Position numbers and translations under genes: made by a program
Assembly: GCA_050633365.1 (NCBI GenBank)
Contig: JBOEGJ010000029.1
Location: 118,018-182,017 of the forward strand
Direction: 5' to 3'
Source: Pseudomaricurvus sp050633365
Lineage (GTDB): Bacteria; Pseudomonadota; Gammaproteobacteria; Pseudomonadales; Cellvibrionaceae
DNA length: 64,000 nt
Shown: positions 43,872 to 52,478 of the stretch, in pieces
Layout: each line of letters starts with the position of its first letter
Position numbering within the stretch: position 1 is the stretch's first letter
The notes under the pieces: model-generated
Told to the model about the DNA's origin: nothing
Seen by the model: the letters and a program-made list of their open reading frames with translations, nothing else
Databases searched by the model: none

Positions 43872-45245
43872 ATGTCGACTACCAAAGAACTGCAACAGCT
43901 AGATCGTCAGCACCATTTCCACCCTTTTACCGATCAGGGCGATCTCAATAAAAAAGGCACTCGGGTCATTACCAAAGCTGACGGTGTGTATCTGTGGGAT
44001 TCAGAAGGCCACAAAATGCTCGACGGTATGGCGGGTCTTTGGTGTGTTGCGGTCGGCTACGGACGTCAAGAGCTGGCGGATGTGGCTCGCGAGCAGATGT
44101 TGGAACTGCCCTACTACAACAGCTTCTTTCAGTGCACCACTCCTCCGGCAATTAAGCTTGCCGAGAAGTTGGCTGAGGTGGCGCCCGATCATGTGAACAA
44201 CGTCTTTTTTACCGGTTCGGGTTCAGAGTCGAACGACACCGTTTTACGCCTGGTAAGACACTACTGGGCGGTAAAAGGACAACCGCAAAAGACTGTCATT
44301 ATCAGCCGCAAAAACGCTTACCACGGTTCGACCGTTGCAGGCGCCAGTTTGGGTGGTATGGGTTACATGCACAAGCAAGGCGGTTTGCCGATCCCTGGTA
44401 TCGAACATATTGATCAGCCCTATTGGTTTGAAGAGGGTGAAGATCTAACACCTGAAGAATTTGGTTTAAAACGCGCCCAGCAACTGGAAGAGAGAATTCT
44501 TGAATTGGGTGTCGATAAAGTAGCGGCCTTTATTGGTGAGCCTTTACAGGGAGCGGGCGGCGTTATTATTCCTCCATCGACTTATTGGCCCGAAATTCAG
44601 CGTATTTGCGATAAATACGGCATTTTGTTAATCGCCGATGAGGTGATCTGCGGATTTGGTCGCACCGGCAAATGGTTTGGTTCTGAAACATTTGGCATCA
44701 AACCTGACTTCATGCCTATTGCCAAAGGGTTGTCTTCAGGCTACTTGCCTATCGGCGGCGTACTCTTTAGTGATCGAGTGGCGGAAGTATTGAAAGATGA
44801 AGCTGGTGAAATCAATCACGGTTATACCTATTCTGGTCATCCCGTCGCTGCCGCCGTGGCGCTGAAAAACATCGAAATTATTCAGCGAGAAAATTTGGTG
44901 GAGCGTGTCGCAGAGGACACCGGACCTTACTTGCAAAAGCGTTGGCAGGAACTGATGGATTCGCCAATCGTCGGCGAAACTCGCGGTGTGGGTTTGGTGT
45001 GTGCGTTGGAGCTGGTGAAGGACAAAAAGACCAAAGAGCGCTTAGCCGCTGATGGTAAAGCCGGAGGTTTGTGCAAAGATTTTTGTACCTCCAACGGACT
45101 TATCATGCGAGCCACGGGCGATATCATGTTGATTTCTCCACCGTTGACCATTAGCCGCGATGAAATTGATGAACTCATTGACAAGGCAAAAAAATCACTG
45201 GCTGATACTTTAGACGCTATCAATCAGGGTGCGCTCGACGACTAA
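43872..45245 (+). CDS. Putrescine/omega-amino acid:pyruvate aminotransferase (SpuC-like)
   Basis: 457 residues, class III PLP aminotransferase. The start STTKELQQLDRQHHFHPFTD (seen as LQQLDRQHHFHPFTDQ) is typical of SpuC and related putrescine-pyruvate enzymes. GLWCVAVGYGRQELADVA, LLIADEVICGFGRTGKWFGS and the Schiff-base lysine in MPIAKGLSSGYLPIGG (about 285) are intact. It gives a non-glutamylated route from putrescine to 4-aminobutanal, in the same operon as puuD and puuA, so both routes run together. A GTG at 43860 is an alternative start. Paralogue of the aminotransferase at 14.9-16.3 kb. A terminator follows. Confidence 0.88.
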   Translation: MSTTKELQQLDRQHHFHPFTDQGDLNKKGTRVITKADGVYLWDSEGHKMLDGMAGLWCVAVGYGRQELADVAREQMLELPYYNSFFQCTTPPAIKLAEKLAEVAPDHVNNVFFTGSGSESNDTVLRLVRHYWAVKGQPQKTVIISRKNAYHGSTVAGASLGGMGYMHKQGGLPIPGIEHIDQPYWFEEGEDLTPEEFGLKRAQQLEERILELGVDKVAAFIGEPLQGAGGVIIPPSTYWPEIQRICDKYGILLIADEVICGFGRTGKWFGSETFGIKPDFMPIAKGLSSGYLPIGGVLFSDRVAEVLKDEAGEINHGYTYSGHPVAAAVALKNIEIIQRENLVERVAEDTGPYLQKRWQELMDSPIVGETRGVGLVCALELVKDKKTKERLAADGKAGGLCKDFCTSNGLIMRATGDIMLISPPLTISRDEIDELIDKAKKSLADTLDAINQGALDD

Positions 45246-45261
45246 TTATTCCAGCCCATTT

Positions 45262-45287
45262 GGCCACTACCCTAGTGGCCCTTTTTT
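45262..45287 (+). terminator. Terminator of the puuD-puuA-aminotransferase operon
   Basis: GGCCACTA/TAGTGGCC with a 3-nt loop, then CTTTTTT, 16 nt after the aminotransferase stop. Confidence 0.9.
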
Positions 45288-45378
45288 CATAGCCAATGGG
45301 CACTTCTCGTATTCAAAATAATAATACTGTTGAAAGCAATCTGCGCTTTCATTCATGACACATCCTTATGGAGATTTT

Positions 45379-47403
45379 ATGAAGACCATTACACGCCTAT
45401 CGCTACCCGCCCTTCTAATGGCGATGACTGCGGCCTGCACAGAAACTGTCGAGACTTCGATCGCCTCTGAGTTGGCCGACAGTGTCTACCTAAATGGTCA
45501 GGTGTATACCGCCGATAACAATCAGTCCATAGCCGAAGCTATCGCCATTAAAGACGACGAGATAATTTTCGTAGGATCCAGTGAGCAGGCTAGGTCTTTT
45601 GTAGGTGATGAGACTCTCGTGCAAGATCTCGACGGCAAGTTACTGATGCCTGGTCTGCACGATGTTCATATTCATCCACTGGGCATCGTGAAACTAGACG
45701 TGTGTGATTTCGATAGTGAACCTCACAGTCTTGATGCCATGGTACCGGTATTGCAAGAATGTATCAGTCGCTACGATATTAAGCCGGGTGAGTGGCTGAT
45801 GGTTGAGCAATGGGCCTTTACTCAAGGCAATGAACCGAGTGCAAAATACCCAACTCTGCGAGCCGCTTTGGACGGTGTATCGACAGAGGTACCTGTTTTT
45901 CTTTTGGGTAACGATGGTCACCACGCAGCGGTCAATAGTGCGGCACTGGCGACGGCCAAAAACTCGAAGGGAGAAACGGTTGGAATCAACGCCACAACTT
46001 TGAAAACGGAATTCTCTGACTACCGGGAATTGATTGGCAAAGATGCGTCTGGCGAACCGGATGGCTCACTCACCGAAACTGCGCGTTTGTTGGTGGCCAT
46101 AGATCCTTCGCGATTGCTAGGCTCCAACGTGCCTCAAGAGGCCATGCCGCGCATTGCCAAAAAGCTGGCTTCGAACGGTATCACGTCGGTGCAAGACGCT
46201 GCCGCGGAACCTTCTAGCTTGCGCCTTTATGAAAATCTCTATGACCAGGGAGAGCACACATTTCGTTTGACCGCTGCGCTCTACCCACATTTTTCGGATT
46301 ATGCCAGTGAGGTTGGTCATTATGATATCGATGCGATATTGAAAGACTTCGCCGTGGCACGCGAGAAATTTTCCAATCACCCAGTAATCAAGGCTGACGC
46401 CGCTAAGGTCTTCATGGACGGCGTGATTGAAGGCAATCCACTGGTGAAGCCGGCCACCCTGCCCAACGCTGCACAGCTCGAGCACTATCATCAACCGATC
46501 TTCGATTATAACGCCAGTGAGCAACAGCTAACCCTCAACGGTTACGTGGATCAACAGGGCGATGTTTGTCTATCCGCTCGCGCCGATCAAGATCGATTCG
46601 ACGATGAGACTGAGCTTAGAGTATTTATTTCTCAACACGGATTTTCTCCGAGCCAGTGTGAATTCAACAACGGCATCTTGGAGCAGCCTGAAGAGTTTTT
46701 GAAAGCCTATATTCAGGCTCTGGATAAAAACGATTACACTATCCACGCCCACGCCATTGGTGATCGCGCGGTACGCACCGCTATCGAGGCGTTTGAGTTA
46801 GCGAAGAAAGTTAACGGCGACTCTAATCGTCCGCACAATATTGGTCACGCGCAAATCGTCAATTCCGATGATTTTCAACGAGCAGCGGCTCTAGGTTTGT
46901 ACGTCACTATGACCTACGCCTGGATTAATCCGGAAGTGGCCTACGATGCAACAGTGACGCCGTTTATCGACGCTATCGCCGGTTTGGATGACCTTTACAA
47001 CCCCAAACACTACACCTTTACCAACAGCTATCCGGCTAAGAGCCTGAAAGACGCCGGGGTTGTTCTAGCGGCAGGCAGTGATGCGCCAGTGGATACTCGC
47101 GAACCGCGCCCATTTGTGAACATTGAGCAAGCGGTCACTCGTGGTGGTGAAGGCGACGTGGTGTGGAACGCTTCTGAACAACTGGATATCCTCAGTATCA
47201 TTGATGCTTACACCATTAATGGCGCCCGCGCATTACGTCAAAGCGAATTAGTGGGCTCTCTGGAACCAGGCAAAAAAGCCGACTTTATCGTGCTCGACCA
47301 AAACATTATTGATTTGGCTCGCACCGATCGCGCTGATCTGATCGATCAAACTCGCGTGTTAACCACGGTCTTCAATGGCGACGTGATTCACCGAGCTAAC
47401 TAA
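45379..47403 (+). CDS. YtcJ-like metal-dependent amidohydrolase, exported
   Basis: 674 residues from the ATG after GGAG. N-terminal signal with a lipobox-like end (LLMAMTAAC), so a lipoprotein in the envelope is likely, although the -3 residue (Thr) is not ideal. Amidohydro_3/YtcJ features: LNGQVYTADNNQSIAEAIAI, the metal-binding GLHDVHIHPLG (HxH), IHAHAIGDRAVRTAIEAF, and the Asp in LAAGSDAPVDTREPRP. The 340-residue range holds an insertion with QQGDVCLSARADQDRFDD. Members hydrolyse C-N bonds in amides or cyclic amides. A cupin gene follows 25 bp later. The substrate is unknown; an N-acyl amine would fit the neighbourhood. Confidence 0.87.
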   Translation: MKTITRLSLPALLMAMTAACTETVETSIASELADSVYLNGQVYTADNNQSIAEAIAIKDDEIIFVGSSEQARSFVGDETLVQDLDGKLLMPGLHDVHIHPLGIVKLDVCDFDSEPHSLDAMVPVLQECISRYDIKPGEWLMVEQWAFTQGNEPSAKYPTLRAALDGVSTEVPVFLLGNDGHHAAVNSAALATAKNSKGETVGINATTLKTEFSDYRELIGKDASGEPDGSLTETARLLVAIDPSRLLGSNVPQEAMPRIAKKLASNGITSVQDAAAEPSSLRLYENLYDQGEHTFRLTAALYPHFSDYASEVGHYDIDAILKDFAVAREKFSNHPVIKADAAKVFMDGVIEGNPLVKPATLPNAAQLEHYHQPIFDYNASEQQLTLNGYVDQQGDVCLSARADQDRFDDETELRVFISQHGFSPSQCEFNNGILEQPEEFLKAYIQALDKNDYTIHAHAIGDRAVRTAIEAFELAKKVNGDSNRPHNIGHAQIVNSDDFQRAAALGLYVTMTYAWINPEVAYDATVTPFIDAIAGLDDLYNPKHYTFTNSYPAKSLKDAGVVLAAGSDAPVDTREPRPFVNIEQAVTRGGEGDVVWNASEQLDILSIIDAYTINGARALRQSELVGSLEPGKKADFIVLDQNIIDLARTDRADLIDQTRVLTTVFNGDVIHRAN

Positions 47404-47428
47404 TTCATCGTGTGTTTAAGGAGTATTT

Positions 47429-47782
47429 ATGAGTGTTTCGTCGATTAAGCGGATTGGCACTGATCAGGTCGGTGCCGAAGAGTATTTGCCGGATCAGGAA
47501 AAAATCCTGGCGGGCAATCCGGCGCAGCTGATATGGCATTGCTACGACAATAAAGATCAGAGCTTTGGCGCTGGTATCTGGCAGGGTGAGCCCGGTAGCC
47601 ACAAGGTGAACTACAGTGAAGAGGAGGTGTGTTTCTTGCTGGAAGGTAAAGTAGAAGTCGCCGATAACGATGGTAATACCATCAGCCTCTCTAAAGGCGA
47701 TATGTTTGCCATTCCCGCCGGATTCAGCGGTGTATGGACAACGTTAGAAACGGCCAAAAAGCTCTATGTAGTTTACGAATAA
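47429..47782 (+). CDS. Small cupin-domain protein (DUF861/Cupin_3 type)
   Basis: 117 residues, one cupin barrel. WQGEPGSHKVNYSEEEVCFLL then EGKVEVADNDGNTISLSKGD, MFAIPAGFSGVWTTLETAKK and LYVVYE follow the Cupin_3 pattern. The usual metal histidines are largely replaced (EE in SEEEVCFLLEG), which is normal in this subgroup. The function is open. It lies 25 bp after the amidohydrolase with a GGAG ribosome site, so probably one transcript. It may bind the amidohydrolase product or substrate, or act as an isomerase; no evidence decides. Confidence 0.85.
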   Translation: MSVSSIKRIGTDQVGAEEYLPDQEKILAGNPAQLIWHCYDNKDQSFGAGIWQGEPGSHKVNYSEEEVCFLLEGKVEVADNDGNTISLSKGDMFAIPAGFSGVWTTLETAKKLYVVYE

Positions 47783-47796
47783 CCCGTCGAGTTACC

Positions 47797-47836
47797 AGAA
47801 ATGTCGGCGTCTATGGCTCCGACATTTCTGTTGTTA
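47797..47836. terminator. Probable terminator after the cupin gene
   Basis: AGAAATGTCGG pairs perfectly with CCGACATTTCT (11 bp, 11-nt loop). The T-run is weak (GTTGTTAT) on the plus strand. It lies between convergent genes. Confidence 0.55.
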
Positions 47837-47933
47837 TGATTAGTGCATAATCGATTTTGTAGTCAAGGTCGGGATCAACGCCGTCGCTTATGTCGTCGCT
47901 GTTTTCTCGATCCTAGTCCCCGCAGTTGTTAAT

Positions 47934-49913
47934 TTACGGCTGCGTCGCTAAGTCTCCCAACACCTTTCGCAGTGGTTCTAATTCAGTTTCAAAGTTCTTC
48001 CAATAGGCGAGTGCCGAGCGGTAGATAGGTTTACGTACTTGCTCTGAGCTGGAGGTCTTTACTGCCCGTTTCGTTTCGTGAAAGTTAACGCAGCCCTGTT
48101 CGAACTCCAGTCCACAAAAGTCGAGTACACGACGTACATTGTTTTCTAAATCGTCGACCACGGATTCGTATTGGACATCGAGAATTCGACCTGGAAATAC
48201 TTTGTGCCAATGCAGCATCAGACGATGGTAATCGTTGTAGTAATGGCCTAAATCTTCCAAACTGTAGGTGAAGTGTTGGCCTAATGCCCAAAGCTGCTTG
48301 AAGCAACCCAGACAGTTGTCCATGGGGTGACGACGGGTATTAATGATCTTAGCGTTGGGAAAGCAGCTTAGAATCAAACCAATATTGACAAAATTATTGG
48401 GTAGCTTATCGATAAAGTAAGCGCGTTTTTCGACGCGATGCTTGTCCGCTTGTTGAAGGTACTGAGTGCCGAGGGTGTTTAGAACCTCTGCTGAGAGCTC
48501 ATCAACGCACTGGGGAAAGGCCTTGCGAGTTAACGCTTGTTCGCCCAAGTGCATACTTTTACTTAGCCGCGGCATATAACTCAGCTCTTCGGTGCCTTCT
48601 ACTTGGGAGTGGCTGGCGAGAATCTGCTCTTGCAAGGTGGAGCCGGAACGCGGCAAACCCACAATAAAAATCGGTGTCACATCTCGTTCTAATGACGCCG
48701 ATAAATTAACGAGTGACTCCGCTGTTATATTCTCAATCAAGGCATTGGTGGATTGCTGATTCTCGATTGCGCTGTAATCCAATAGTCGTTTCTGAACACG
48801 GTTGGCTTTGTCGTAACAGGAAAATGCCTTGTGGTATTGTTTGCGATGCTCCATCGCCTTGCCGAGTGCGTAACCAAACTGGACTTGACGAGAGTCGGTA
48901 AGCTGATCGCTGGAAAAAATACGATCCATCGCGGTGACCTCGTCGTCGTCGAAAGTAAATGTTTTCATATCCGACAGAGTCCAATAGGCTTCGCCGTAGA
49001 GTTCGTCATTGGCGATGCAGCGGCGCAAGACTTCGATGGCGCGATCCTGTTCTCCCACCGTTTTTAGGGCGAGCCCTAATTGCGACAGTGCGGGGTTGTG
49101 ATTTGGATCTTGGCTGACAGCTTTTTCCAACAGAGCGATTGCTTGGCTGTATTGGTATTCACGGGCGTAGGCGTCTGCTTTGAGTACTTGGCTTTCGATG
49201 GCATCAGGATTGATTTCGAGGCTGCGATCAAAGCATCGATGACCGGCTTCGATATCGGCTTGAATAACTCGTGCGCGCCCTAAACCGTTCCAAGCTCGCC
49301 AATTGTCAGGCATGCGAGTTACCACCTCTTCAAACAACATTGCAGCACGTTGAGCCTGGCGCTCCGACACGGTGTGTTCCGCTAGCAGGCTGATGACCGC
49401 CAAATTGCCGGGATCTTGTTGCAGGATCTGGTGGCAGAGGTTTTCCATTTCAACGAAATTCTGTTGCCTCTGTAAATCGAAAGCTTGTTTCACCTTGTCG
49501 GCGATATCGGCTCGCTCGGCAAAATTTTCGTTCAGTGCCTCAGCTTTTTTCTGATATCCCGCTTCTTCATAGGCGCGCTGTAGAATACGCTTGGCACTGT
49601 GAAGGCGGCTATCCAATTGACAGGCTTTTTCCAGATGATCAACGGCTTTTTGACGAAGGCCTTGGCTGAGGTAGAGTTCACCCAAATCCATGTGTGCGTG
49701 GGCGTAATCGGGAGCAATCTCCAGCGCCGCCAAGAAGGCTTTTTCGGCTTCTTGTGGCAGTTGATGTTTGACCTGAATTTGGCCGTAGAGACGCAGACTG
49801 TTGACCTCTCTCGGATTCAGTTTTAGCAGTTTTTTACAGAGTTCTTCGGCGTGTTCAAATTGTTTCTGTTTAAACGCGTTGAGGGCTTTAAAGAAAACTT
49901 CTCTGGGATTCAT
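47934..49913 (-). CDS. TPR-repeat sulfotransferase (copy 2)
   Basis: 659 residues from ATG at 49913; a TTG four codons upstream is the alternative. About ten TPR units fill residues 1-385. The sulfotransferase domain follows, with 5'-phosphosulfate loop FIVGLPRSGSTLQEQI (about 415-430), an EE pair in EGTEELSY (about 442-443), 3'-phosphate site RRHPMDNCLGCFKQ, and the C-terminal EQVRKPIYRSALAYWKNFE shared with copy 1. No signal peptide, so cytosolic and PAPS-dependent. The acceptor is unknown. The Glu after the phosphosulfate loop lies where protein-tyrosine and related sulfotransferases keep a catalytic Glu, but this needs alignment. It follows a TBDR gene on the same strand, as copy 1 does, but with a strong terminator between. 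Confidence 0.92.
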   Translation of the reverse strand: MNPREVFFKALNAFKQKQFEHAEELCKKLLKLNPREVNSLRLYGQIQVKHQLPQEAEKAFLAALEIAPDYAHAHMDLGELYLSQGLRQKAVDHLEKACQLDSRLHSAKRILQRAYEEAGYQKKAEALNENFAERADIADKVKQAFDLQRQQNFVEMENLCHQILQQDPGNLAVISLLAEHTVSERQAQRAAMLFEEVVTRMPDNWRAWNGLGRARVIQADIEAGHRCFDRSLEINPDAIESQVLKADAYAREYQYSQAIALLEKAVSQDPNHNPALSQLGLALKTVGEQDRAIEVLRRCIANDELYGEAYWTLSDMKTFTFDDDEVTAMDRIFSSDQLTDSRQVQFGYALGKAMEHRKQYHKAFSCYDKANRVQKRLLDYSAIENQQSTNALIENITAESLVNLSASLERDVTPIFIVGLPRSGSTLQEQILASHSQVEGTEELSYMPRLSKSMHLGEQALTRKAFPQCVDELSAEVLNTLGTQYLQQADKHRVEKRAYFIDKLPNNFVNIGLILSCFPNAKIINTRRHPMDNCLGCFKQLWALGQHFTYSLEDLGHYYNDYHRLMLHWHKVFPGRILDVQYESVVDDLENNVRRVLDFCGLEFEQGCVNFHETKRAVKTSSSEQVRKPIYRSALAYWKNFETELEPLRKVLGDLATQP

Positions 49914-49961
49914 GGGAGTATCCAAATCGAGTGCTCAGGCAGTATTACATTCCTGTCTTCG

Positions 49962-49999
49962 AAAAAAAAGCCGGTTTAAGTCTAACTTAAACCGGCTTT
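49962..49999 (-). terminator. Strong terminator between TBDR and sulfotransferase genes
   Basis: AAAGCCGGTTTAAGT pairs perfectly over 15 bp with ACTTAAACCGGCTTT around a 3-nt loop, with eight T residues after it on the minus strand. It lies 24 nt after the TBDR stop and 48 nt before the sulfotransferase ATG, so the latter needs read-through or its own promoter. Confidence 0.92.
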
Positions 50000-50023
50000 A
50001 GATCGGCAATATAACCTAGGCTC

Positions 50024-52390
50024 TTAGAACTCGTAGCCGAGGCTTACACCAACACGGCGTGGCTCACCAACACCGACAGTGTGGGCAGGTAGATTGAAGG
50101 AGGATGCGACCGGAGACGCGCTGTCAAAGATATCCTCGTCGGTAAGGTTGGTTACCCACAGAGAGGCGCTCCAGTTGTCGTTGCTGCGATAGCCCAGGCG
50201 AAGATTGGTTTCTTTATAATCTTCGTTTTGATAGGCGCTGTCATTGCTGAAGTCTCCGAAGCCAGGGCCACCTTCATCGTAGAAATTTTCCAGAGTGACG
50301 TAGGCGTTACCGCTATCCATTGGAATGCTGTAAGTGGCAACCAGAGATGAGCTGAATTCAACGGTACCGGGTAGTTGACCGCCTTTTTTACAGTTGGTCG
50401 CCGCACAGAAGGTAGCATTTGGGTCATCCAGAGAGGTATCGGCCCAGGCCAATCCCCAATAGATATCGAGATTTTCGGTGGGCAAAATTCTCAGGCTAAC
50501 TTCAAGGCCTTCACCGCTAGCGTCGCCAGAGTTGGCGAGACGGGTCTGAGCGCCAACGGCGTAAACCGCTTGCATGCCTTCAAACTTGTAGTGATACAAA
50601 CTTGCGTCCAGCTGTATGCGATCGTCCCACCACATGGACTTCACGCCAATTTCGTAGCTGGTCACTTCCTCTTCATCAAATTCATTCAAACCAGAGGCAA
50701 AATCTACTGATGCATCGAGGTCGGTAGGATCAGAACCATCGAGTACGTCGAGATCAAAGGTATTGAAACCGCCGGCTTTATAACCCGTCGATACGTTGAC
50801 GAAGGCACTGATGTTTTCGTTAACGTCATAGTTTAGGGCTATCCGCGCTGAAAGATTTTCCCAGGTCTGATCACCTTCAACAAAATCGGAACTGAAGAAC
50901 GGAAAGCTGTACCAGAAGTAATTTCGATCCTGGCCACCAAATTTGGTTTTGAAGTCGCGAGTATCTTCGGTGTAGCGTACACCCACGGTAATATCCAATG
51001 AGTCGGTGGCGGCCAAGGTGGCGTCACCATAAATGCCCCAGCCTTCGTAATCACCTTCGGCGTCGACAGAGTCATTGCGCTCGCCTATGCCTGGGCCGTA
51101 ATTGTAGCCGTAGTTATAGTCGTAGTAGCTGGCACAATCGGTAACCGAATCAACCGCGGCTTGACCGTAAGCAACGCCATAGCTCGCTGCAAAGGTAGAG
51201 GCACACATCAAATCTTCATCATAGGTTTGATCGTAGCGGACTTTAACTTCTTCACGGTAGGCCGACGCACCCAAGAACCAAGTAATGGGGCCACCGCCAT
51301 CGTAATTTAGGCGAAACTCCTGACTGGCATACTCTTGTTCCTGGTCTTGAAAGTAGGAGAACAGGTGAGCATCGCTGCCGTCGAAATCTTCTACGTAGTA
51401 GTAATTGCTTCCGCGAATACCGGTAATGGAGGTGAGGCTGTATTCGTCACTGAGATCAAACTCGAGCGTTAAGGTCGCGCCCCAGACTTCGCCTTCGTCG
51501 ACCATGTCATTGCTGGGGATATCGGAACGAATTTCATCTTTCCCGGCATTGGTGCTGTTTAGGTCCATCATACCCAAGCCGGTGCTGACATCAGAGCCGT
51601 CATCGTAGGCTCGGTAAATTGAAGGAGTGACCTCACGATCTTCGTATTCCAATACCAGATTACCGCTGAAGGAATCGCCTTCATAGGCAAAGCTAGCACG
51701 AACGGCTAGCACATCTTCTCCGCCGAGTTTACCGCCGTCTGTGAGGTTTTTGATGTAGCCGTCTTGCTCACGTTGATAGATAGCAAAGCGCGAGCTGAGG
51801 TTCTCGGTCAGTGGTGCATTGAGTACGCCAGTAAATTCTTGGTAGCCGTCTTCACCGACACTGACATCGACACTGCCACCGAATTCGCCGTCGGGTTTAC
51901 GGGTGTGCATGCTGATTGCACCGGCAGAGGCGTTGCGACCAAATAAGGTGCCTTGCGGGCCTTTGACGACTTCCACTCGCTCCATGTCAAAGAGGCTAGT
52001 AACGGCAGCACCAGTGCGGCCAAGATAAACACCGTTATAATAAGTGCCCACTGAAGGCTCAGCGCCGATGCCAAAGCCATTGGTACTGATACCACGGATG
52101 TTGATGGAGTCCATGAAGCTGTCATTGCTGTTACCGGACATGCCTGGCGTCAATACGGCTAATTGTTTGGCGTCGTCAATTTGCGCATCCTTCATCATTT
52201 CGCCGCTGAAAGCGGAGACGCTGATGGGGACTTCCTGCAGGCTTTGTTCACGCTTCTGGGCGGTGACGATAACTTCTTCAATCGACCAGGAATTTTCCTC
52301 AGCGATGGCAAAACCCGTTGTACCCAGCGACATAACACTACTGACGGCAACCGCCAGAGAGTGTCGGGTAAATTGGGAACGTCTTATCAT
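50024..52390 (-). CDS. TonB-dependent outer-membrane receptor (paired with sulfotransferase)
   Basis: 788 residues. Signal peptide about 1-30 (ending TGFAIAEEN), TonB box-like SIEEVIVTAQKREQ, plug (about 45-160, with RVEVVKGPQGTLFGRNASAG), barrel ending RVGVSLGYEF. It contains two striking acidic/tyrosine-rich stretches in predicted loops: YYVEDFDGSDAHLFSYFQDQ (about 328-347) and YYDYNYGYNYGPG (about 417-429), plus two cysteines (MCASTFA, TDCASYY). Ribosome site AGAGGAAAG. It is followed by a terminator and the TPR-sulfotransferase, and preceded by a PuuB-like oxidase on the same strand. The solute is unknown; amine-containing compounds are inferred from neighbours. Confidence 0.92.
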   Translation of the reverse strand: MIRRSQFTRHSLAVAVSSVMSLGTTGFAIAEENSWSIEEVIVTAQKREQSLQEVPISVSAFSGEMMKDAQIDDAKQLAVLTPGMSGNSNDSFMDSINIRGISTNGFGIGAEPSVGTYYNGVYLGRTGAAVTSLFDMERVEVVKGPQGTLFGRNASAGAISMHTRKPDGEFGGSVDVSVGEDGYQEFTGVLNAPLTENLSSRFAIYQREQDGYIKNLTDGGKLGGEDVLAVRASFAYEGDSFSGNLVLEYEDREVTPSIYRAYDDGSDVSTGLGMMDLNSTNAGKDEIRSDIPSNDMVDEGEVWGATLTLEFDLSDEYSLTSITGIRGSNYYYVEDFDGSDAHLFSYFQDQEQEYASQEFRLNYDGGGPITWFLGASAYREEVKVRYDQTYDEDLMCASTFAASYGVAYGQAAVDSVTDCASYYDYNYGYNYGPGIGERNDSVDAEGDYEGWGIYGDATLAATDSLDITVGVRYTEDTRDFKTKFGGQDRNYFWYSFPFFSSDFVEGDQTWENLSARIALNYDVNENISAFVNVSTGYKAGGFNTFDLDVLDGSDPTDLDASVDFASGLNEFDEEEVTSYEIGVKSMWWDDRIQLDASLYHYKFEGMQAVYAVGAQTRLANSGDASGEGLEVSLRILPTENLDIYWGLAWADTSLDDPNATFCAATNCKKGGQLPGTVEFSSSLVATYSIPMDSGNAYVTLENFYDEGGPGFGDFSNDSAYQNEDYKETNLRLGYRSNDNWSASLWVTNLTDEDIFDSASPVASSFNLPAHTVGVGEPRRVGVSLGYEF

Positions 52391-52478
52391 GGTGCTTTCC
52401 TCTTAAGTGTAAAGGTATTGTTATGTTCTCTGATAATGTGATGGTGCTATTTTTATAGAATTCGTTTTTTAATCTGGA

